In this document: piece by piece, positions 1 through 7,668 of the stretch | Position numbering within the stretch: position 1 is the stretch's first letter | How the letters are laid out: each line of letters begins with the position of its first letter | From: Jejuia algarum | GTDB taxonomy: Bacteria; Bacteroidota; Bacteroidia; Flavobacteriales; Flavobacteriaceae | Assembly: GCA_947495775.1 (NCBI GenBank) | Contig: CANMAQ010000020.1 | Coordinates: forward strand, 16,441 to 80,440 | DNA length: 64,000 bases | Direction: 5' to 3' | The notes under the pieces: model-generated | Told to the model about the DNA's origin: nothing | The model's input: only the letters and a program-made list of their open reading frames with translations | The model's database searches: none | Translations under genes and position numbers: made by a program

Positions 1-2
1 CA

Positions 3-641
3 ATTCTAAAATGCATTGACCAGTGCAAACATTATGGAAATTCATCTTCAAACACTAAAGATGTGTTTGCCATTAGGCAACTCCTAAAAACGATCCCCGA
101 ATTAGCAGAATTACTATTCACAAAACAGCTTATAAAATTACTGCATACACTTAGCAAGTCTCGTGTCTTTCTTAGCAAAGCCATTTATTTTGATAAACCA
201 GCCACATCTAATTGGTTCGTCCCTTTTCACCAAGACCTAAGTATTTCTGTTACGAATACAGCAGATGTACACGATTATACCAACTGGACCTTTAAAAAAG
301 GTCAGATTGGTGTACAACCACCTTTGTATATTTTACAAGATACAATTACTATACGCATACATTTGGATGATACAGACGAAGCCAATGGTGCGCTAAAAGT
401 AATTCCTAAGTCACATCAAAATGGTATTATACGCAGTGATGCCCCCAATTGGTCTATTGATAATCCCATTATTTGTGCTGTTAAAAAAGGAAGTGCTATG
501 CTTATGAAACCATTACTTTTGCATGCCTCCAATAAAACTACAAATGGTAAAAGAAGACGCGTCATACATTTAGAATTCAACACGCACAATTTACCCAAGG
601 GAATAGACTGGTTAGAATATCACGAATTGAATGTATCTTAA
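3..641 (+). CDS. Phytanoyl-CoA dioxygenase (PhyH)-like 2-oxoglutarate/Fe(II) oxygenase, 5' end outside window
   Basis: The reading frame is open to the left edge, so this is the C-terminal part of a longer protein; the GTG at 63 is not a convincing start because in-frame codons continue upstream of it. The visible part shows the jelly-roll pattern of PhyH-family oxygenases: an HxD pair in PFHQDLSI, a distal His in LLLHASN and an Arg-rich RRRVIHLEF strand that would bind 2-oxoglutarate. The PhyH family hydroxylates small organic molecules or lipid acyl-CoAs using Fe(II), O2 and 2-oxoglutarate; the substrate here cannot be read from sequence. The next gene follows 44 bp downstream on the same strand and is unrelated in function. 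Confidence 0.75.
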   Translation: MLKCIDQCKHYGNSSSNTKDVFAIRQLLKTIPELAELLFTKQLIKLLHTLSKSRVFLSKAIYFDKPATSNWFVPFHQDLSISVTNTADVHDYTNWTFKKGQIGVQPPLYILQDTITIRIHLDDTDEANGALKVIPKSHQNGIIRSDAPNWSIDNPIICAVKKGSAMLMKPLLLHASNKTTNGKRRRVIHLEFNTHNLPKGIDWLEYHELNVS

Positions 642-685
642 ACACAATATAAAGCAAGCGTTACACACCCTTTAAAACTAAAAAG

Positions 686-1204
686 ATGAACGACGACATC
701 CTTAAACTCATTCAATCGGCTGTGATTATCATCGCCTATGTTATAACTAAAAAATTAATCTTTAAGATTGTTAACAAAACACTTCTAGAGAAATTCATTC
801 AGGAATCTCGTGGAAGCATCATTAGAAAAGTAATCAATGCTATACTCACGTTAGTGAGCCTAATAGTACTGCTCTTAATATGGGGGGTTAAACAATCTGA
901 TTTGGCCGTTTTAATAGGCTCCGTTTTCACCATTGTAGGTGTTGCTTTTGTGGCGCAATGGTCATTATTGTCCAATATTACTTCTGGTATTATATTGTTC
1001 TTTAACCACTCTGTAAAATTAAATGATGCCATCATTATATTAGAAGGAAAAGATTATGCGATTGAAGGCAAGATCATCAATATAGGTCTTTTCTTTATCA
1101 CTTTAGAAACTGCAGATAAAGAAACGATTACACTGCCTAACAATGTCTTCATTTTAAAAAGTGTAAAGAAGGTAGCCCCTAAACCTCCTCAAGAACAGCT
1201 TTAA
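686..1204 (+). CDS. Small MscS-family mechanosensitive channel-like membrane protein
   Basis: A 172-residue protein starting at ATG. It has an N-terminal hydrophobic segment (about residues 8-28), a second around 50-66, and a third at about 69-100 that runs into the MscS signature region (VGVAFVAQWSLLSNITSGII), followed by a short beta domain (about 105-160). MscS channels open under membrane tension and release solutes during hypo-osmotic shock. At 172 residues it is much shorter than E. coli MscS (286) and lacks the C-terminal vestibule, so it is a minimal variant. Family membership is well supported; channel activity is inferred. It ends at a bidirectional hairpin shared with the convergent folD. 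Confidence 0.8.
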   Translation: MNDDILKLIQSAVIIIAYVITKKLIFKIVNKTLLEKFIQESRGSIIRKVINAILTLVSLIVLLLIWGVKQSDLAVLIGSVFTIVGVAFVAQWSLLSNITSGIILFFNHSVKLNDAIIILEGKDYAIEGKIINIGLFFITLETADKETITLPNNVFILKSVKKVAPKPPQEQL

Positions 1205-1508
1205 CCCGCTTTATGCGATAGAACATCTATTACACCTTTGAGCTACTGCAAATACTGGCGCTACACTACTTTTTTCAATTTAACCATAGCGATGCTATGC
1301 TACAATCAAGAAAAAGTCAGTATTTATGGTATCTCAAAGCTTCACGACAATGTTTTATCGCATAATTCGGGTTTAATACTTCTCGATTATATTTTATATT
1401 CGCAGCAGTTGTATGCGGAACCTCATAAAATTAAAGGCATCCTTAAAAAAAAGCGTATACCTTTTAAAAAAAGATATACGCTTTTGTATATGTTAGAGAC
1501 TACAGTTT
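1205..1508. other. Intergenic region between convergent mscS-like gene and folD
   Basis: About 300 bp. The only clear element is the hairpin terminator at 1449-1485. A TTG-started 97-codon open frame crosses this region and runs into folD from the other strand; it has no recognisable motif and reads through the terminator stem, so it was not called as a gene. Confidence 0.6.
1449..1485. terminator. Bidirectional intrinsic terminator between mscS-like gene and folD
   Basis: An 11-bp perfect inverted repeat: aaaagcgtata at 1449-1459 pairs with tatacgctttt at 1475-1485. The A-rich left flank and T-rich right flank supply a U-tract on either strand. It lies between the ends of two convergent genes, where a shared terminator is expected. 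Confidence 0.8.
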
Positions 1509-2387
1509 TTATGCGTTATGACGCTCTCTAGCCAATAGGGTGTTTTTTAACAACATAGCAATCGTCATAGGTCCTACGCCTCCTGGTACAGGGGTGATGA
1601 AACTTGCTTTTTTACTCACGCTTTCAAAATGCACATCGCCAGCCAATCGGTAGCCATTCTTTTTAGTAGCGTCTGGCACCCGTGTTATACCTACGTCGAT
1701 CACTACAACATCCTCTTTAACCATATCTCCCGTTAAAAATTCAGAAATACCTATAGCAGCAACAACAATATCTGCTGCCTTGGTAATGGCTTCTAAATTC
1801 TTAGAGCGGCTGTGTACTACAGTTACTGTAGCATCTCCAGCTGCACGTTTCTGGCTCATTAAAATACTCATAGGACGTCCTACGATATGACTTCGCCCCA
1901 TAACAACAACATTCTTTCCAGATGTCTCTATTTGGTAACGTTCTAAAAGCTCCATAATACCATAGGGTGTCGCTGGTAAAAATGTAGGCAAATCTAAAGC
2001 CATTCTACCCACATTTGTTGGGTGAAATCCATCGACATCCTTATCTGGGTCTATGGCCATAAGTACTTTTTGCTCATCGATTTGCTCTGGTAATGGCAGT
2101 TGTACAATAAACCCATCAATCTCAGGATCTGTATTAAGCTTATCTATTTCTGCTAGCAATTCCTCTTCTGAAGTATACTCTGGTAATTCTATTAATGTAG
2201 ACTTAAATCCTATACGTTCACAGGCCTTCACCTTAGCATTAACGTAAGTCATACTCGCCCCATCAGACCCCACTAAAACAGCGGCAAGATGTGGTACTTT
2301 TTCTCCTTTTTTAACCATTGCTGAGACGTGCTCTGCAATTTCATTTTTAATGTCGTTACTTACTTTTTTTCCGTCTAAGATTGTCAT
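1509..2387 (-). CDS. folD: Bifunctional methylenetetrahydrofolate dehydrogenase/cyclohydrolase
   Basis: A 292-residue FolD, the usual family length. It interconverts 5,10-methylene-THF and 10-formyl-THF (NADP-dependent dehydrogenase plus cyclohydrolase), feeding purine and formyl-Met synthesis in the cytosol. Visible signatures are the catalytic Tyr/Lys segment MTYVNAKVKACERIGF (about residues 47-62), QLPLPEQID, the Rossmann segment VVMGRSHIVGRPMSILM (about 161-177) and the C-terminal PVPGGVGPMTIAMLLKNT. ATG start at 2387. It lies 72 bp downstream of ffh on the same strand, so co-transcription is likely; the spacer is a low-complexity ACTTTNAACTTT-like stretch of the kind seen elsewhere in this window. 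Confidence 0.97.
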   Translation of the reverse strand: MTILDGKKVSNDIKNEIAEHVSAMVKKGEKVPHLAAVLVGSDGASMTYVNAKVKACERIGFKSTLIELPEYTSEEELLAEIDKLNTDPEIDGFIVQLPLPEQIDEQKVLMAIDPDKDVDGFHPTNVGRMALDLPTFLPATPYGIMELLERYQIETSGKNVVVMGRSHIVGRPMSILMSQKRAAGDATVTVVHSRSKNLEAITKAADIVVAAIGISEFLTGDMVKEDVVVIDVGITRVPDATKKNGYRLAGDVHFESVSKKASFITPVPGGVGPMTIAMLLKNTLLARERHNA

Positions 2388-2459
2388 ATTTTCATCTGTA
2401 TAATCAGCTTACAGCTAAACTTTCAACTTTGCACTTTTAACTTTTAACGTTGTACTTTG

Positions 2460-3788
2460 TTACCTCATATTCTTCATCATCTGCATCATCTTGCGCCCAC
2501 CGCCGCCTTGCATCATTTTCATCATCTTACTCATTTGGTTGAATTGCTTTAACAGCTGATTCACCTCTTGAACTGATGTTCCAGAACCTTTAGCAACACG
2601 TTTTTTTCTACTCGCATTCAATACTGAAGGATTGGTACGTTCTTTTGGCGTCATAGAATGTATAATAGCTTCAATTCCTTTAAACGCATCATCATCTATA
2701 TCGACATCCTTCATCATTTTTCCAGCACCAGGAATCATTCCCACAAGATCCTTCATGTTTCCCATTTTCTTTATCTGCTGAATCTGACTTAAAAAATCAT
2801 CGAAACCAAACTGGTTTTTCGCAATTTTCTTCTGAAGTTTTCGTGCTTCTTCTTCATCAAATTGTTCTTGAGCGCGTTCTACAAGAGACACCACATCTCC
2901 CATACCCAAAATACGATCTGCCATACGAGAAGGATAAAACACGTCTATCGCTTCCATTTTCTCGCCAGTACCAATAAATTTTATAGGCTTATTGACTACA
3001 GATTTAATAGAGATAGCAGCACCACCTCGTGTATCACCATCTAATTTTGTAAGTATAACCCCATCAAAGTTTAAAACATCGTTAAATGCTTTTGCGGTAT
3101 TTACAGCATCTTGCCCAGTCATAGCATCTACAACAAACAAGGTTTCTTGTGGAGTTATGGCTTTATGTACATTAGATATTTCGGTCATCATGGCTTCATC
3201 TACAGCCAAACGTCCAGCGGTATCTATAATCACCACATTATGACCATTAGCCTTAGCATGTGCAATACCTGCCTGTGCTATAGCTACAGGATCGTTATTA
3301 CCGCGATCACTAAACACCTCAACGCCTATTTGTTCTCCTACAACGTGTAACTGATCTATTGCCGCTGGGCGATATACATCACAGGCTACCAGTAGAGGTT
3401 GTTTTGTTTTTTTTGTTTTTAAATAATTAGCAAGCTTTCCTGAGAATGTTGTTTTACCAGATCCTTGTAAACCTGACATTAAAATAACACTTGGCTTTCC
3501 TGATAAATTGATACCTTCTGCATCACCTCCCATTAAAGTCGTAAGTTCATCCTTTACGATTTTAACCATTAATTGGCCTGGTTGTAATGTTGTTAATACA
3601 TCTTGCCCTAATGCTTTTTCTTTTACAGTTGTTGTAAATTGCTTGGCTATTTTGAAATTAACATCGGCATCTAATAAAGCACGTCTTACTTCTTTTAACG
3701 TTTCTGCTACGTTTACTTCGGTAATACTACCATGTCCTTTAAGAACGTGTAACGCTTTATCTAATTTATCACTTAAATTATTAAACAT
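2460..3788 (-). CDS. ffh: Signal recognition particle GTPase Ffh (SRP54)
   Basis: A 442-residue protein with the complete SRP54 order: N-terminal helical bundle (about 1-85), G domain with P-loop GLQGSGKTTFSGKL (about 108-121), DTAGR and TKLDGD, then the methionine-rich M domain that binds signal sequences and 4.5S RNA, ending in MMQGGGGRKMMQMMKNMR. It delivers nascent membrane and secreted proteins through FtsY to SecYEG. ATG start at 3788. The upstream region (about 3855-3862) contains a TATTTTTG box resembling the Bacteroidota -7 element TAnnTTTG, without an obvious -33 box. folD follows in the same direction. Confidence 0.98.
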   Translation of the reverse strand: MFNNLSDKLDKALHVLKGHGSITEVNVAETLKEVRRALLDADVNFKIAKQFTTTVKEKALGQDVLTTLQPGQLMVKIVKDELTTLMGGDAEGINLSGKPSVILMSGLQGSGKTTFSGKLANYLKTKKTKQPLLVACDVYRPAAIDQLHVVGEQIGVEVFSDRGNNDPVAIAQAGIAHAKANGHNVVIIDTAGRLAVDEAMMTEISNVHKAITPQETLFVVDAMTGQDAVNTAKAFNDVLNFDGVILTKLDGDTRGGAAISIKSVVNKPIKFIGTGEKMEAIDVFYPSRMADRILGMGDVVSLVERAQEQFDEEEARKLQKKIAKNQFGFDDFLSQIQQIKKMGNMKDLVGMIPGAGKMMKDVDIDDDAFKGIEAIIHSMTPKERTNPSVLNASRKKRVAKGSGTSVQEVNQLLKQFNQMSKMMKMMQGGGGRKMMQMMKNMR

Positions 3789-4239
3789 AATTCTTTAGTA
3801 TTCAGTTTACAGGTTGCCCTAAGGCGTTCTGCGTCTTGATTAATTTTTTAGAATTGCAAAAATAACGAAATATTTGGTTTTTATAAGTGCGTATTGCCCT
3901 TTTACTAAAAAACATCTGTATTAAAGGTATTGCAATTCGTTAGATTTTTAGTAACGCAGCCTAAACAAGGGCTATACCTCTAAAAGAGCTAAAAAAACAC
4001 AATCCGTATTAAAATGAAATGGTTGATTATATGTCATAAAAAACAGAACACGTCGTATCAATACTCTAAATATAAAACACCTAAACGCTTCAATACACTA
4101 ATTTAGAGCGTCTCTACCCTAACTCTAACAAAATGACACAAAAAAAGGCTATCAGATATACATCCAATAGCCTTAAAAAGGCATCCTATTTATACTAAAA
4201 TCCAAACCAACTTATAAGATAACCTCATCTAACAACTCA
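3789..4239. other. Intergenic region between the repeat lipoprotein gene and ffh
   Basis: About 450 bp of AT-rich sequence with no credible ORF. It holds the terminator of the lipoprotein gene (4145-4174) and probably the ffh promoter near its left end. Nothing else was recognised. Confidence 0.5.
4145..4174 (-). terminator. Intrinsic terminator of the repeat lipoprotein gene
   Basis: An 8-bp stem aaggctat (4145-4152) / atagcctt (4167-4174). Read on the minus strand the stem is followed by a run of seven T, and it lies about 65 bp past the stop codon of the minus-strand lipoprotein gene. Confidence 0.75.
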
Positions 4240-5973
4240 CTAAATTTCTCTTTTTTCTAGTACAAGTATGCGTTCTATTTGGCCCTCTGCATTGTAATCT
4301 TTAAGCTCTATTCTATCTGGCATTAATCCTTTTAACTTCCATCTGTACTTTAATGCTCCAAAAGGGGCATCTTCAGTTCTAAAGTTTAAGCCTAGGTTTA
4401 ATCCTAAATTTCTAAACGCCAACCAAGAACCAACAAATGTGTTTCCTTTGCCTTCTGCAACTAGTCGCCCATTGGCATTAAAACCAATACCATAACCTTC
4501 ATAATTTGAAGTCTCGTCAGCACCTTGATCAATATATGAAGCGACTTCCCATGGGCCACTTATTAAAATTCTAATAATTCTATTAAAATCCTCATCATTG
4601 TCAGGGCAATGTCTTTTTAAAAGTAATTGTCCGTTCGCATTGGTTAATAAAATCCTGTCTTCTCTTAAAAATGCAACACCCCACTTTAATTTCAATTCTG
4701 GTCTGCCTTCTAAATCTATCTCTAGAGTTAACATGTCTTCGCGTTTACCTAAGGCATAGGTACCTTGAAGCAATTCTCCACGAGTTCGTATAGCGACCTT
4801 ATTATCGTCTTGAAACTTTAACGGTGTCCCTACATACGCGTTTCGACGCTCAATACCACTCACATTAATACTATCTACACGCCATAAACAAGTCTTTAAA
4901 TAGGTGTTAATTCGCGCTCTTGAGTTGTCTACGATAACCTCACAGTTTCTATCTAAAATAATTCTATTGCCGCCCTCTTCATGAATCTTAATTTTCCCAT
5001 CTTGAAAATCGTAGGCCAACCATTCTAGAGTAAAATCGGCCAAAGCATCAAATTGCATCCTTAAAAGCACACCACGTCTTACACGTCTTAACCCCCAACG
5101 TCCAGATAATACATCTCCATTTCTAGCACGCATTTGTACAAGGCTATCGTTCTTAAAATTTAATGCGTATGCTTCAAAACGTGCTGTTCTATCTTCATTA
5201 TCTCTTTGAAATTCTTTTACAATCCAAGGGCATCGTGTTAAGTAACGCTGTAAACGTTCTTTAGAAGAGTCGTCTGTTTGAGCACAGGTACGTCTTGCCT
5301 CTGTAATAATTCGTCTTAACATCGTATTATTTTCAGCAACTAAAGCCGTACTATCTGCCAAAACCATAGTGACAGGAAAATTTAAACTTGCAACGACTTC
5401 TGCATTTCTAACACGTTTCATAAAACGGTTTAAAGTACTGTCGTTTTCAACAGTAACTGTATTGATGATTTCTGCATTAGCATCGAATACAGAAAACCCG
5501 ATTGGATATTGAAAATCGATACATCTAATCGTAGTATCTACCTCATCATCTCCTTTACAAGCGGCAATAAATCGTGCTAAAGCCTCTGCATTTTCTATAG
5601 CAATCGCTTCATGATCGGCACTTCGTATGGTGATTGGGAATATAATATCTAAACGATCTACATCGTCTTCAAACTCATCATACAGGCGTCGAATCTTTAT
5701 AAAATCTGCTCTAGAATCAATACGCAACTCTAAACCTCGTACTTTAACGGTAACAGGTAAATTTACAGAAACACAGCTCGAACCGTCTATAATATCATCT
5801 TCAGAACCATCTAAGGTAGATGTGGCTTCTATAAAACTTGACAATTCAGATTGTGCTGTTAATACTTCAGATTCATCTGCTGCGGTCACTTCTATTTCCT
5901 CTTCTTGACAAGAGGTCAACATTAAAAGGGCAAAAAAAGGCACTACGAATAAAAATTTAAGTTTAGTTTTCAT
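4240..5973 (-). CDS. Large repeat-containing lipoprotein of unknown function
   Basis: A 577-residue protein with a lipoprotein signal (hydrophobic residues 5-19, lipobox LTSC with Cys22) followed by the acidic QEEEIE, which resembles the Bacteroidota surface-lipoprotein export signal. No named domain was recognised. The body is built from two repeat types. Residues about 67-225 contain four units of roughly 40 residues, each with an (F/L)P(V/I)T-like strand and an acidic N/D-rich turn (NLPVTV, FPITIRSAD, YPIGFSVFD, FPVTMVLAD). Residues about 240-577 contain three units of roughly 105 residues, each with a CxW/PW start, a central G(R/S/T)W/Y strand and a hydrophobic ILxR-like end, resembling a lipocalin-like beta meander. 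It is transcribed divergently from the sigma/FecR/TonB operon, which suggests a shared envelope role (inference). Confidence 0.8.
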   Translation of the reverse strand: MKTKLKFLFVVPFFALLMLTSCQEEEIEVTAADESEVLTAQSELSSFIEATSTLDGSEDDIIDGSSCVSVNLPVTVKVRGLELRIDSRADFIKIRRLYDEFEDDVDRLDIIFPITIRSADHEAIAIENAEALARFIAACKGDDEVDTTIRCIDFQYPIGFSVFDANAEIINTVTVENDSTLNRFMKRVRNAEVVASLNFPVTMVLADSTALVAENNTMLRRIITEARRTCAQTDDSSKERLQRYLTRCPWIVKEFQRDNEDRTARFEAYALNFKNDSLVQMRARNGDVLSGRWGLRRVRRGVLLRMQFDALADFTLEWLAYDFQDGKIKIHEEGGNRIILDRNCEVIVDNSRARINTYLKTCLWRVDSINVSGIERRNAYVGTPLKFQDDNKVAIRTRGELLQGTYALGKREDMLTLEIDLEGRPELKLKWGVAFLREDRILLTNANGQLLLKRHCPDNDEDFNRIIRILISGPWEVASYIDQGADETSNYEGYGIGFNANGRLVAEGKGNTFVGSWLAFRNLGLNLGLNFRTEDAPFGALKYRWKLKGLMPDRIELKDYNAEGQIERILVLEKREI

Positions 5974-6108
5974 GGTATCTATGTTTTGGGTTATACATTA
6001 TGTTTTGTTAATAAAACAAGCTTATTTTTAAAATCCCTACCCTCTTTTTAAAAAAAAATCAAAAAAAATTCAAAAAAGTCTATTTTAGTAGCAGCAACAG
6101 CAATTAAA

Positions 6109-6624
6109 ATGGTTAAAAAACAGCATGATACTATTTGTGAAGAACAGTTATTTTCTTCAATCTTTAAAAAACACTCTAAAGATTTACATAACTTCTTATA
6201 CTATAAGTATGGAAATCTTTTAAATCCGAAAGATAAAGTACAAGAAGCTTTTATAAAGCTATGGCAAAATTGTGCTAAAGTCGCTCCTGAAAAAGCAAAG
6301 AGTTTTGTGTTTACTACGGCAAATAATTTAATGCTTAATGAAGTGGCCCACCAAAAAGTGGTTTTAAAACACCAACACTCTAAACCAAAACACTACACGA
6401 ATGAATCTCCCGAATTTTTAATGCAGGAGTCCCAGTATAATGATAAGTTACAACGTGCACTTTCTAATTTAACCGAGGCGCAGCGTCTCGCTTTTATGAT
6501 GAATCGCGTAGAAGGCAAACGCTTTAAAGACATTGCCGAACTGTTAGGCATCTCTGTAAAAGCCGTAGAAAAGCGCATTTATGGCGCTCTAAAAAAATTA
6601 CGTAAAGACATTAAGGAACTCTAA
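6109..6624 (+). CDS. ECF-type RNA polymerase sigma factor (sigma-70 family)
   Basis: A 171-residue protein of ECF size with only regions 2 and 4. Region 2 covers about residues 12-62 (LFSSIFKKHSKDLHNFL through VQEAFIKLWQN). Region 4 covers about 117-168, with the DNA-binding helix-turn-helix FKDIAELLGISVKAVEKRI. ECF sigmas of Bacteroidota typically pair with a FecR-type anti-sigma and an STN TonB receptor, and exactly these two genes follow (140 bp to FecR). The predicted role is transcription of its own receptor operon, and possibly of the divergent lipoprotein, in response to an extracellular ligand. Start is ATG at 6109, after a very A-rich leader. Confidence 0.9.
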   Translation: MVKKQHDTICEEQLFSSIFKKHSKDLHNFLYYKYGNLLNPKDKVQEAFIKLWQNCAKVAPEKAKSFVFTTANNLMLNEVAHQKVVLKHQHSKPKHYTNESPEFLMQESQYNDKLQRALSNLTEAQRLAFMMNRVEGKRFKDIAELLGISVKAVEKRIYGALKKLRKDIKEL

Positions 6625-6765
6625 TTAAAGTTAGAAGTTGTCATTTTTATAAACGCTACCCAAATTTTTAAGCATTTATGAATACAAATGAATGTTAACA
6701 CTAAAAAAACAATACACAAGGTAGGGAAAAGCGAAACTCACTTGTTATATAATTGAATACGAGAT

Positions 6766-7668
6766 ATGATGAATAGAGAAGAATTAATATCAAAATGGTT
6801 AGACAATGCGTTGACCGACCAAGAACTCAAAGCGTTTAAAGCACTTGAGGACTATGAGGATTTGATAAAACTAAACACGCATCTACAGCATTTTAAAGCA
6901 ACCGATTACGATACCTCTGAGGCTTTAGATACTGTTTTAACGACTATTCGTAAAGAAAAAACAACTCCTAAAATCCATTGGCTAAAGCCATTTTTACGCA
7001 TTGCGGCTGTACTTGCGATTAGCTGTAGTGTGTATTTTTACATGATAACTTTAGAGACTCAAATCACCACTGCCGTGGCTCAAAAAACGACAGTAACCTT
7101 ACCCGATGCCTCTACGGTAGCTCTTAACGCCAACTCATCGTTAGCCTATAACAAACAGCGTTGGGATAAAACGCGGGATGTCACTTTAAAAGGCGAAGCG
7201 TTTTTTAAAGTCGCTAAAGGTGCTACGTTTAATGTCATAACAAATTTAGGGCAGGTTACCGTATATGGTACCGAATTTAATGTAAAACAACGCGAGCACG
7301 CTTTCGAAGTGATTTGCTATGAAGGCCTAGTTGGTGTTACCTATAATGCCAAAGAAGTAAAACTAAAGCCAGGGGAACGCTTTTTAGTACACAACGGGAA
7401 ATTACAGGCTAAAGATAAAGAGTATCGCAGTGCGCCTTCTTGGATTCACAACGAAAGTGAATTTAAAAGTAGTCCTTTTAAACAGGTTGTTGCTACGTTC
7501 GAACAACACTATGGCGTTACTATTGTACTTAATACTGTAGATACATCGCAATTATTTACAGGATCCTTTACACATGATGACATAGAGGTGGCGTTACAGT
7601 CTATAACATTACCACTACAGCTAAAATATACGATACAAAATAACACGATTACTTTAACAAGTGACTAA
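6766..7668 (+). CDS. FecR-family anti-sigma factor
   Basis: A 300-residue inner-membrane regulator. A cytoplasmic N-terminal part (about 1-75) would bind the sigma factor, and a single transmembrane helix (FLRIAAVLAISCSVYFYMI, about 80-98) crosses the membrane. Periplasmic parts are a FecR domain (about 104-190, with VTLPDASTVALNANSSLAY and GEAFFKVAKG) and a DUF4974-like C-terminus (about 225-298, FEQHYGVTIVL and FTGSFTHDDIEVALQSI). It would pass the receptor's ligand state to the sigma factor encoded just upstream. The receptor gene begins 8 bp before this stop codon, so the two are translationally coupled. Confidence 0.93.
   Translation: MMNREELISKWLDNALTDQELKAFKALEDYEDLIKLNTHLQHFKATDYDTSEALDTVLTTIRKEKTTPKIHWLKPFLRIAAVLAISCSVYFYMITLETQITTAVAQKTTVTLPDASTVALNANSSLAYNKQRWDKTRDVTLKGEAFFKVAKGATFNVITNLGQVTVYGTEFNVKQREHAFEVICYEGLVGVTYNAKEVKLKPGERFLVHNGKLQAKDKEYRSAPSWIHNESEFKSSPFKQVVATFEQHYGVTIVLNTVDTSQLFTGSFTHDDIEVALQSITLPLQLKYTIQNNTITLTSD

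Noticed and set aside
1238..1531. 97-codon open frame on the plus strand starting with TTG
   Set aside because: Non-ATG start, no motif or hydrophobic pattern of a known family, crosses the terminator at 1449-1485 and overlaps the folD 3' end.
3847..3870. Full promoter for ffh
   Set aside because: A TATTTTTG box is present, but no TTG/TTTG at the expected distance, so only mentioned within the ffh entry.
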